Shown piece after piece: positions 11,701 to 23,700 of a DNA stretch of 64,000 nucleotides. Below the pieces are notes generated by a model that was given only the letters and a program-made list of their open reading frames with translations, did not search any database and was not told where the DNA came from. A program made the translations under genes and the position numbers. The stretch spans positions 114,236,665 through 114,300,664 of the forward strand of contig NC_073696.1 in assembly GCF_029784165.1 (NCBI RefSeq), read 5' to 3'. This DNA comes from Wyeomyia smithii (lineage: Eukaryota; Arthropoda; Insecta; Diptera; Culicidae). Within the stretch, counting starts at the first letter, position 1. Each line of letters starts with the position of its first letter.

Positions 11701-14700
11701 CTCATCCAAAGTAGGTGTGTCAAACCATCATAGACACATTTCTTGCTCCCCAAAAACTTCACATGCCAAATTTGGTTTCATTTGCTTGATTTGTTCCCGA
11801 GTTTTGCACAAATTTGTGTTTAGTTTGAGTTCTCTTTCAGAAAATAGGGAAGATAGAAGGGTGTTGAAACACCATTAAAATATTTCTCTCTCCCAAATAT
11901 CCTCGCATATCCAATTTGGTTAATTTGCCTGATTATTTCTTGAGTTGTGAAGAAACTTGTGCTTCATATGTATGGGACCCCTCCCTTCCAGAAAAGCGAG
12001 GGGCGTCGAACCACCAAGAAATTTTTTTCTTACTCCCAAAAATCTTTACACGCCAAATTTGGTTCCACTTACTTGATTAGTTCTTGAGCTGTGTAGATAT
12101 TTGTGTTTCATTTGTATGGGACCCCCCCTCCCAGAAGAAACAGAGAGAGAGGGGGTGTCGAACTACCATGAAAATATTTTTTGCCCCTAAAAACCTCCAC
12201 ATGCCAAATTTGGCTTCATTTGCTTGAATAGTTCTTGGTAACTCAGAAATTTTTGTTTCATTTAGTATAAAACCCCTCTCTTCTAGAGGAGGGAGGGGTG
12301 TCGAACAACCATCGAAATCCCCCGCGTAAAAAGCGACTTTAGTGTATTTTCAGATCATTTTGCATGTAAACGCTCAATAGTTGTCACAGCGATTGATCAT
12401 TCATCATGTGATTTGGCATACATTTACGATTTTTCTGTTGGCAACAGTATTTTTTCATTTGGTTCGTTTGATGGAGTAATGTACTTGAAGCATTGTACTC
12501 ACACAAGGGACAAGGTTTGTGAGGTTATGGAAACGGAAAAAATGTTATGTCTCAGAAAGACTGTTGTCTTTGTGTTGGAATGATTACGAAAAATTTGAAT
12601 GTGGGAAGCAGTTTAATTGGTATTCATCTTGCATGGATGGTTTGATTGTGATATACCCTTGAAACTCTCAAGCCTTGAAATTATATTGTCACACTGAAGT
12701 GCGCTAAACCACTTAGGCGGTAGGGGCTATCATATTTGCTGTTGTTTTGTCAGATAAATATTTAATTAACTTCGAGTTAAATCAAATTCACAAATCAAAA
12801 AGTCCTAGCAATATTTTTCTGGCTTTGATCATTAGCAAGTTCTGGAATAAAAAAAAATGCGTAACTGAAACAAAAGAGAAGGATTCGAAATCTTTTTTTT
12901 TTTTTTTCAATATAACTCCAATCGAATAATTCTCGCAACAGTACAGGTTATTTAGCTCAACATAATTTTTGAATCAGCAATTGAATCGGTAATTCCAACT
13001 CAGGATCCAGCTACAACGTATATTAAAGTCGCAACGAAAGAAAGAAAACGAAACAAACCAAGTCTCCCTAGCACCTTGTGGCTAAATACGTTCGAATATC
13101 GACGCATGATTTACCTACACTGTTCATGATCGTAAAAATAACATTATCTACGGTGCATGTAACTGATTACGAGTAAAAAAATAAGTGCTTTACACAACCA
13201 GTGCTCATCAATCAGTGCAATTTAGGTGCAAAATACGACGGGAATAAACAAAAATCTCAAAACATAAGATCAAAGCAGTGGACATCACGCAGAGAAGAAG
13301 TAAAAATGTGGACCAGATAACAAAAAGAAAAAAAAAGATAGAAATCATACGGAACGAAACCAGACAACCATCGATGGAACGGTAATTGCTCGGCATGCAG
13401 TTTCGTAAGGTAAATCAGGAAAAACAATTGTTCTCAGAATAAAACATTCAAACAGTCGCTGGTAATGCGGGTATAGATAGATCCAAAACAGTACTGGATG
13501 TAAAGTATTCGAACGGAAGAAAAGTGAAGCAAGCCAAATCACACGCCCCGTTACGTCGCGTTACGTCATGTCACGCTACGTACACACGCTAGCACACGAG
13601 CAGGCACACCCGCTTTATTCGCACAAATCGTGCCACACATTCGCCCACAGCACGCGGGGATAACAGAAAAATAAAAGCCGAATTTACTTACTCATTGTAT
13701 TTGCAATTAATTTTATCAAATGAAGAAGGTTACGAAAGAATCAACATAACAAAGCTGGTCACGGATTAGAAATGCGAGGGATAATGTAAACGTAAAACCA
13801 AATACGTTCTTCAACTCGTTTGGATTATTTTGTGGTTTTTATATTCTCCCCTTTGTATGTCATCATCTTGCTCAAAAAATGCTAATCACGAAACCCTAGT
13901 TCCCCACTCATTTAGTGCGATTATTTTAACGAGGCTATTCTCTTCGTTAAACTGTCCTTACTGGGCACTGTACGTGTAATTGTTTTGTTCAATTTTCAAA
14001 ACCAATCTCACTTCTTAGTTCTAACATAGTGAACAAAAATCAAAAAATGTTTCTAATGGATATCGGAAACTTCACTGCTGGGAACGGATCGAGCACTTAC
14101 CGTATTGCTTGGTGCGAACAGGAATCGGCGGAGTAGTGGCTCCTTCGCCACGCTGGGAACGTGCCGCCAACCAAAAGTAGTACAGCGTGTCCGGATACAG
14201 ACTGCTCAAAGTGTAGGTTTCTGTGTTCGGGATGCGTCTGAAATGGCAGAGTGGTGCATTAGGTTAGTTGTCATTCCACAAGGGAAAAGTTACTTTGTTG
14301 TAGGCAACTCCATAATCTGTAACCGTATGGAGGCGCATGGTTATTTTCAATTGTAATCTCAACAACGCTCGGTAGACTATAAAAGCAGGATAAATTCTGC
14401 ATATTGCAGAAATTATTTCAACACAGTAGCATGATCGAATCGAAACTGAATTGGGTACCCTAGCGTAGCACGAATTATAATATTAGTTTTTATGACCCTC
14501 ATTGCAAAACATAAAGGACGTATGCTACTGCTGTCAGAAGGTTCCACTCAAAGCAAAAATCATTCTGCTCTTTACATCGCAATGAGCAGAAAGCATTATT
14601 ATTGTCACCGGCGAATGGACTGGCGATGGTAGTTCGGTACCACACTGCATGTTTCCCGGAAGCAAAAGCACCATAAAACAACATTAATACGTACTGATGA

Positions 14701-17700
14701 TGCTGCTCGTTTGCATAGGTGTCATTCCAGTACAATTCGTAGTGTACGATGTTCTCGCCCGAGTGGGTCGGCCGGGACCACTGGAGAGTGACAGCTGTTT
14801 CGCCAATATCGGTAGCCCGGAAGTTACTTGGCTGGGAGGGAACGCCTGAAAAAATATTGCAAGAAAAAAAAAACGACAACAGTTATTGAGGAACGAATAG
14901 CAAAGGACACCTATAGAACCGTCCAGTTTAGAGCGGCGAATGGAATGGGAACATTGCATGGGACACGGAACATGGGCGTATTTCTGATATAACGAATACA
15001 GTTTGTTTTCCGTAAAACGTTAGATGAACTAGATAATTTCAGAATGAATGTTTGTACCAGTTGGTAGCAAAATGGAAGATTTTTTTCACTGGAAATCGTT
15101 TAAATTTAATACTTTTCAACAGATAGACAATAGTTCAGCGAAACACGCAGCTAATCACTTCGACCCTGCTGCTGGAAGCGCCGCTAAGGGTGTGAGCGAA
15201 TTGAGTGATGGACGTGTAAATGAAAAGTGAGCACATTTGAATGTGCATAATTTGCATATGTAAAGCAGTTTAAGCGCACATTTCCACACTCTCTTTCATT
15301 GCATATTGAAGTGCGGGGCCAGCGCTTTGTATGCAGCCGCCGGTAAAGTGGTAGGTACCAGTGAGGTGTCACAACATGACAAAGGCAACACAATCGATGA
15401 CTTTCCCAGGGGAGCACTTTGGACGACGCGAACGAGGACCGCGGGTTCGCCAATCCGGTGGGCTGTGATTTTCGAGCCATTTGGTCGCGACCGAGTAAAT
15501 CGATGCATTATTCTTTCATGAAGCTTTCGTTGTTTGCGGTTTCGCAACAGTCACCAGCTAGAGTGTGTTTTGCAAATCTGCCACCAAACCGACTGGTTGT
15601 GGACGAGTTTAGAGTTGTCTTTTTACTTCATTATTCATGATTTACTAAACAACTTAATATATTAGCATTGCACTTATTTTGGTGTTGAAAGCTCTTTCAG
15701 CAAGTCAGTCGATCATGAAAGTTAAATTTTTTTGGGGATGTGAATTTTGCTGTGATTATTGTGAATTGTTTCAGCTAGTGAAGCGTTAGCTAGTGAACTT
15801 TCGACATAATACCAAATATTACTTCGGTATAGCGGCACAATAAATAACCGTACAATTGAAATTTAAAGTTTTTATAGCTCTTTTAACTGAGCTGATAAAA
15901 TTTCAAATTTCAAGTTAATTTCAGTTGTTATAACTGTTAGTACTGGTACGGGAACGCTCTTAGAATTGTAACTAGTTCATATTAAAACGCAACCTATATT
16001 AAATTTTATGAGCCATCGATGCCTTGCCAAACCAAGTTATACTAACGTTTTGTTTTTACCATGGCCAAAACTGTAATTTTCACACGCATATACACGCTCG
16101 CTTTTTATTCTACTACTTTACGCGAATTTCGGAAATTACACGGATTTCCTAGAGAAATCGATTTTTACGCAGTATGTTTGCAGTGATTTTTATTTTTCAT
16201 TTCGGTTTTTCAGAATGTCGGCTAAGTTTCCTCAATCCGAAAATTGATTGATTAGACTAAACCGTTTCTACAGGTAGAACAACACTGCTGTGCAATTTCA
16301 AGATGGTTTATCATTTCTAAGAAAATAGGTATAAACAGTAAAATAATTTTCTGCATAATAAATTTTCTACAAAATAAATACATACCTATTTTAAACACCT
16401 CGAAAGTACTGTTTTAAAAACTCCAGTTTTTTTTAATGAAAACTGCAAAATGTGAATTAAACATTGATGGCCAGCCACAGAAGACAATCGTTTCTGTCGC
16501 AGTGGCACTTCTGCCCAATGCCCTTTAGGCATACAAAAAAAACATTGATGGTTGTTTGACCCTGGCGAAATAAAACTAAAAAAAAGATTCTAAAACTTAT
16601 TGCGGTTTGTAACATCAAGCGATTTCGTTTTCTCGCTGTTGCGTGTTGCATCATGTTGCAACTTGGCAGCTGGGAGACGACGAAATTCTGTTTATACTGA
16701 TTGATTGAATCGACTTCATATTAGCTCTGCATAGTCGAACTAACTGCCTTTGTGAATGCGTACTAACAGGGCAGTTAATTATTCAGTGTCGGTTATGCTG
16801 ATCGCGCCTTTGCGCTGCCCCTACAGTGGGGAGTTTACTAAATAAAGTGAAAATTAGACAACTACAACAGAATTTGATTGCATCCCGCACAGAATGTCTG
16901 CTTGTGTTGGTGCCAGAAAATTATTAACCTTCAATTATTTTTTTATTTGCCTTGAAAAAAGCATGTTGCGGTTCAAAATCGGTTGCTTATTACAACCTTT
17001 GAGCTGCCCTAACATTGGTGGAATTAAGATACACGGACAACATGCACTGTGGAAGCTATTTCACATTCAGTAAATTAGACGGGTGCGACAAATTTGAATT
17101 GCCAGGATGCAACACAGAATGCTTGCTTGCGTTGACAAAAATTATTAACTTTCGATGACTTGTTAATTTGCCTTAAAAAAGGCATTTTGATTTCCGAAAT
17201 TGGATTTCCTGATGGCAATTATCATGCTGCCCCAACACGGGGGGAATAATGGCTGTCTGGCGACACACGCTGAGAAAAACCGCGCTGCTCCTGGGACGTG
17301 GTGACCAACCACAGGGCTAGTGCTGCTGCTAAGGAAGGACGACTGCTGTTGTCGCTGTCTAGAACTATTATGAGCGGCTCCGGCTGAAACAGGCTCTTAT
17401 ATAGGCCAAATAGCATGTTTTCAATTGCAAGGTATATGATTCTGTCGACCGTGTTTGGGAAGCAAGCATATAACGACCAATCAGAGGTCGAATTTTTCGT
17501 TTTGACAAGGCTTGACTATTTTCAATAGTACAATAGTGTGAGTAATAAAATTACAATTATCTTATTTTGGGAAGAATCTTAGAAGATTTTCCAATCTATT
17601 GCTGCAAGAACGAAGGAAATCCATCGAATACTAACCGATTTATTAGCATTTGAAATTGGACATATTTTTCACTTTTTTCGGTTTTAGATTTTCATTTCAC

Positions 17701-20700
17701 ATCCCTATGTAGCCGAACTTCCTGAGAGAAGTATTCTACTTCAAAAATACACCGCAAAAAATATCCAGAAATATTCAAAATATAATCATAACAGCTGATA
17801 ATTTAAAAATCTTGGTTGTCTAATCTTGAATAAATCAGAAAAAAGTTAAAATTTCCTAACAAGAAGAAAGAAATACAGCCAGAATGGTTTGTTTGTTTGG
17901 TGATGCCTTTAATAATGATGTAGACAGTATGTTTGTACTTTCAGATAAAATATAACCGTAGGAAAAAAAGAACAAAATTAAGACAAAAAGAATAACACAA
18001 AAATATTATATATTAGCTCACAAATCCCACATTTCGAAAATCTTATTTTTACAACAACTAAATGTTGATAGCTGTTTGAACTTGGAGTGAAAAAATATAA
18101 AAAAGTTTAAATATAAAAAAAAAAATGTAGTTCAACAATTTTCGTACAGTGCTTATTTTTATAGAAGAACGAAATTACTATCCACAACTTAAGCGGGTAT
18201 TAGACGAAGCAAACATTTACTATTTTTGGTACGAATTTTATTTGCACAAAATAAAATCCGTAACAAAAATAGCAAATATTTGCTTCGTCTAATACCTGCT
18301 TTAATCAAAGACATTGTAGCGACCATACAAACCGGTTTGGCTCTCAAAATATCTTTGTTTATCAATATAAACACTCCACTTAGTAAATGTGTTCCATATA
18401 TTAGCACACTAACAGAAAATCGAACTAAAACGCAGATTTTACCCCAGAGTTCAAACTATAAAAAAATAATTTCTGGGTTGGGTTTCGGCTACGCAGTCTG
18501 TCACGGATTCAAAACGGGTGTTTTCTACTGCCCGACGTTTCGGCCAGGGGTTTTGGCCTTTTTCAAGGGAAACTATTAAAAACATTTATTATAAACTATT
18601 TTTAAAGAACATGTAATGTAATGGGGACTCACTAGATTATCGTTTTTTCGTCAAGGTGTCTGTTTTCTGTGGAATAGCATTGTTGAGTTTATACGCCTAT
18701 CTGTATCCAAATTAATTAAATTTTAAAACTGTTTTACAAACGAAACTAATTTGAAAGCTTACAATCATTAAATTCATAGTTGTTTAATTTAATTTATTTT
18801 TTATTTTTTTTTTATTTTTCTCGAACTATTGTGCACTAATCACTGCCGTACCGCACTGCACTATCTATACTGTATACCTATCTGCAATTTGTTTCGTTAA
18901 GTTTTGAGTACTAGCTTTGACAATTATGGGATTTGTTCTCTTCTCACTCTGTTTCGTTGCGAAATGGTGTTTTTGATGGTGTGGAGTAACCCAGCGTAAG
19001 TAGTACTCAGCTGGTCTACGTCCGTACGATGATTGACGGTGCTTGTCGTGTTTGTAATGTGGCACATCTCCAGTATTGGCAAAGCTGTAGCTCGTTGGGT
19101 GTAGTCTAGTATTGTCGTTTTGGTTAGATCGAAATTGTGTTGTAGTTGGATGGCGTGTTGAATGAGTGCTGTTTTTTCACTTAGCGCTGCTATGTCGTTG
19201 TCTGTGTTCGAGTTGGCAGATCGGTTTTCAATTAGGCTGGCATATTTGTTTATATTGGATTTGTGTCCGCTGAGCCGTGTTTTTAGTTGGTTCCTGGTCA
19301 TTCCTATGTAGCACATCTGGCAATCAGTACATGGGATGCTGTAGATGACGCAAGATCGTTGGGTGGATGGTACTGGATCTTTGATGGGGGGTAGTAGCTG
19401 TTTGATGGTTCCGATCGGTCTGTAGGCAAGTCGGATTTGAGGAAAATCGGAGCTGAGGATCCTTGATATTGCTGTGTTTAATTGTGGAATGTTGGTGATT
19501 GAACGGTACATTGTGATGACTTCAGTTTGGCTTGGATTAGCAGTTGTGGTTCGTAGGTCGGATGTATGTTGTGAAACGTTAGGTGAATTTTTTTGCATAT
19601 TGTGGTTATGTGGATCGGTAGCTATGGCTATGTTGGCAGTTTTGTGTGCTCGATTTAACAGTCGTTTGATTAGCGATACTGGATAGTTATTTTGGCGAAG
19701 ATGTTGTATGATAGTGTGATTTTGTTGGTCTATTGGTTTATTGGTGGTAATTTGGATCACTCTTTTTATAAAATTTCTGGCAACGTTCATTTTTGTGTGC
19801 ATTGGGTGGAAGGAGAAGTAGTTTAATAGTCTTCCTGAAGCGATATTTTTGGAGAACCATTCTGTGTTGATTGACTGGTCGGTATTGCGGATCACTAGTG
19901 TATCTAGGAAGGGAAGTTGGTTGTTCGTTTCTTTTTCCATTGTAAATTGCAGGTGTGCGTTGTAGCTGTTGAATATATGCAGAGTGTGGACGATTTGTTT
20001 TTCCGGTAGTGCAAAAATGAAATCGTCAACAAATTTTCTTAGCACTGGTATTTCGTAGTTTAAGTTTTTCGTTACTGTGTTAACTAGGTTTTCCAACACT
20101 AGTTCCGCCAGAATGGGTGACAAAGGGCTTCCCATTACAGTTCCGAATGTCTGTCTGAAGTATCTGTCCCGAAAGCGAAAATAGCTGCATTCCAAACAAA
20201 ATTCAGTAATCTCTAAAAACAGATCAAGATTGATATTTGTGTGGCTGCGTATGTTATCCCAGTGCATAATTATGTCATGTATAACTAATTCCTTCGGTAT
20301 GTTGGTGAAAAGAGACACAACATCGAAGGAAACCAATACATAGCCTGGTGGGAGGATAATTTTGTTTATATAATCCACAAATTCAAAGCTGTCTACTACT
20401 GTGTCTCTTTTCACCAACATACCGAAGGAATTAGTTATACATGACATAATTATGCACTGGGATAACATACGCAGCCACACAAATATCAATCTTGATCTGT
20501 TTTTAGAGATTACTGAATTTTGTTTGGAATGCAGCTATTTTCGCTTTCGGGACAGATACTTCAGACAGACATTCGGAACTGTAATGGGAAGCCCTTTGTC
20601 ACCCATTCTGGCGGAACTAGTGTTGGAAAACCTAGTTAACACAGTAACGAAAAACTTAAACTACGAAATACCAGTGCTAAGAAAATTTGTTGACGATTTC

Positions 20701-23700
20701 ATTCTTGCACTACCGGAAAAACAAATCGTCCACACTCTGCATATATTCAACAGCTACAACGCACACCTGCAATTTACAATGGAAAAAGAAACGAACAACC
20801 AACTTCCCTTCCTAGATACACTAGTGATCCGCAATACCGACCAGTCAATCAACACAGAATGGTTCTCCAAAAATATCGCTTCAGGAAGACTATTAAACTA
20901 CTTCTCCTTCCACCCAATGCACACAAAAATGAACGTTGCCAGAAATTTTATAAAAAGAGTGATCCAAATTACCACCAATAAACCAATAGACCAACAAAAT
21001 CACACTATCATACAACATCTTCGCCAAAATAACTATCCAGTATCGCTAATCAAACGACTGTTAAATCGAGCACACAAAACTGCCAACATAGCCATAGCTA
21101 CCGATCCACATAACCACAATATGCAAAAAAATTCACCTAACGTTTCACAACATACATCCGACCTACGAACCACAACTGCTAATCCAAGCCAAACTGAAGT
21201 CATCACAATGTACCGTTCAATCACCAACATTCCACAATTAAACACAGCAATATCAAGGATCCTCAGCTCCGATTTTCTTCAAATCCGACTTGCCTACAGA
21301 CCGATCGGAACCATCAAACAGCTACTACCCCCCATCAAAAATCCAGTACCATCCACCCAACGATCTTGCGTCATCTACAGCATCCCATGTACTGATTGCC
21401 AGATGTGCTACATAGGAATGACCAGGAACCAACTAAAAACACGGCTCAGCGGACACAAATCCAATATAAACAAATATGCCAGCCTAATTGAAAACCGATC
21501 TGCCAACTCGAACACAGACAACGACATAGCAGCGCTAAGTGAAAAAACAGCACTCATTCAACACGCCATCCAACTACAACACAATTTCGATCTAACCAAA
21601 ACGACAATACTAGACTACACCCAACGAGCTACAGCTTTGCCAATACTGGAGATGTGCCACATTACAAACACGACAAGCACCGTCAATCATCGTACGGACG
21701 TAGACCAGCTGAGTACTACTTACGCTGGGTTACTCCACACCATCAAAAACACCATTTCGCAACGAAACAGAGTGAGAAGAGAACAAATCCCATAATTGTC
21801 AAAGCTAGTACTCAAAACTTAACGAAACAAATTGCAGATAGGTATACAGTATAGATAGTGCAGTGCGGTACGGCAGTGATTAGTGCACAATAGTTCGAGA
21901 AAAATAAAAAAAAAAAAATAAATTAAATTAAACAACTATGAATTTAATGATTGTAAGCTTTCAAATTAGTTTCGTTTGTAAAACAGTTTTAAAATTTAAT
22001 TAATTTGGATACAGATAGGCGTATAAACTCAACAATGCTATTCCACAGAAAACAGACACATTGACGAAAAAACGATAATCTAGTGAGTCCCCATTACATT
22101 ACATGTTCTTTAAAAATAGTTTATAATAAATGTTTTTAATAGTTTCCCTTGAAAAAGGCCAAAACCCCTGGCCGAAACGTCGGGCAGTAGAAAACACCCG
22201 TTTTGAATCCGTGACAGACTGCGTAGCCGAAACCCAACCCAGAAATTAAAAATTTCCAGTCGTACTACACTTAAAACATATAAAAAAATATTAATTATAG
22301 TTTTTATGACTGTCCAAAATTTTATCCTTTCAAAAAATAAACAATTTAAAAAAACATAAAAGAAAAAATAATTGGAAATCCTAAAAAATTTCTAAGTTTA
22401 AAAATTTATCAATAGTTAGTTAATATTGTTTGATTTTCTTAGAAAAAATCAAATTTTCAAAAAGTGTGTTTTAGATGATTAGTTTCTAATAATATTTTTG
22501 TGATTTTCCATAATTCTCTTTTTTTTTGTCATATGGTGCATTTTTATTGTAAGAATAAAATGACTGTCTACAACTTTGCCGAAGAATTCAAACCAATCAA
22601 ACAAACCGTTCCACACTGTTTCTAGAACTACAAGAACGTGATTTCTATCATATTTTCATATTTGATCATATTTTTTTTCGATTATATTGTTTTGACCCAA
22701 AAAAAAAGATTTCATAGCCTAAGTGTCTTCCTCGAAGTTCTTTCATTAATTATTCTCCATTTTGTAGAAGTTACAATTTTGTGATCAATCCACCTTAAAC
22801 TGAAAAACGAATTTTACTTTTCTTAGTTTCGCATATAAAAATCCACTTTGTTCGGCAAAGTAATGGTAAATTTTATAAAGAACAACTTTGCTGAAGACAT
22901 CATACCTCTATCCAGTGCTGTTAAACTCGCTCGCAAAAAGCATGTGATACTCCAAGTGGCTATCAAAATTTCACACTATAGATACTCCTGTCGAAATGTT
23001 TCTCGTTCTCTTTTATTTTTTTTTCATTTCATACTACCGAGCGTTGATGCTTGCGAGTTTTCTCGTAAGCCGACACGTCATGGACACACTCTCTCGCTCG
23101 TGTACTTTCCTACTCGCGTGCACCTCTCTTTCTCGCGAGCACAACCAGCGGAGGTGATTGTCAAGACGCATTATGACGATACGGAATGACGAGGCGCGAC
23201 GAAGCGAAGTGGCAAAAAAAAAACATTTCGACGAGTAGGCAGGGATGCCACATACAAAGATTTATCAGTACCTATACAGATTTTTCGCGTATTTTCGCGT
23301 ATATACAGATTACAGATTTTCTGGAAATAGTACAGAATTATACAGATTTTTTTTGGTTCTCATGAGGTCGCGAATTAAACTTTTTGATATAGTTGAAAAT
23401 CGAAAATGAACTCAAGTGCTATTGAGCGTGTTGGAGGTTTTATTATATTTATATGTTATGCGTAAAACGTGTGCATAAATGAGTCACCGGATATATGTTG
23501 AACAAACTATATTGCATTTTTTCTATTAAGTGATATGTCCAGTACATATGCAGATTTTTATCCAGGTTGAAATTTCACCAAGGTGATTTTCTGAGCTTCG
23601 AAATACAGATGAAAATGTGGCATCACTGCGAGTGGATAGTCCGATACCCTACACGTTCAAGCATGCGATTCTGTATAGATTTATTACCCTACTTTCGGCT

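Larger units (their letters stand above)
5795..14100. other. Lar intron between FN3 and FN4
   Basis: 8.3 kb without host exons. It holds a 3' LINE remnant (7080-7420), a TA-flanked element (8324-9719) that includes a tandem unit (9240-9545), short inverted/tandem units (9750-10340) and a tandem array (11570-12325). A fragment of a family containing ctgcccataaaccacgtaaa lies at 6644-6663. 12330-14090 shows nothing I recognise. Confidence 0.7.
18457..22289. mobile_element. Penelope-like element palindrome with 11-bp target duplication
   Basis: Two copies of one Penelope-like element lie head to head. The left arm (about 18468-20319) is on the minus strand. The right arm (20400 to about 22248) is on the plus strand. 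An 82-bp spacer (20319-20400 region) is the extra 5' sequence of the left copy. The whole is bracketed by the direct repeat TATAAAAAAAT at 18457-18467 and 22279-22289. The left arm abuts its duplication; the right copy has about 30 nt more at its 3' end. Arms differ by only a few bases, so the insertion is young. Confidence 0.85.

Noticed and set aside
15184..15640. Overlapping frames in the GC-richer block as an additional Lar exon
   Set aside because: None resembles an Ig or FN3 segment and the flanking exons already join directly in phase (29704 to 14845).
18226..18579. 117-codon plus-strand frame as a small gene
   Set aside because: Starts in the TTAA palindrome and runs into the end of the Penelope-like arm; the mirror frame on the minus strand shows it is a palindrome by-product.
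20400..20489. First 30 residues of the minus-strand Penelope-like frame as a native N-terminus
   Set aside because: They are the antisense of the other palindrome arm; real element sequence begins at VVDSFEF.
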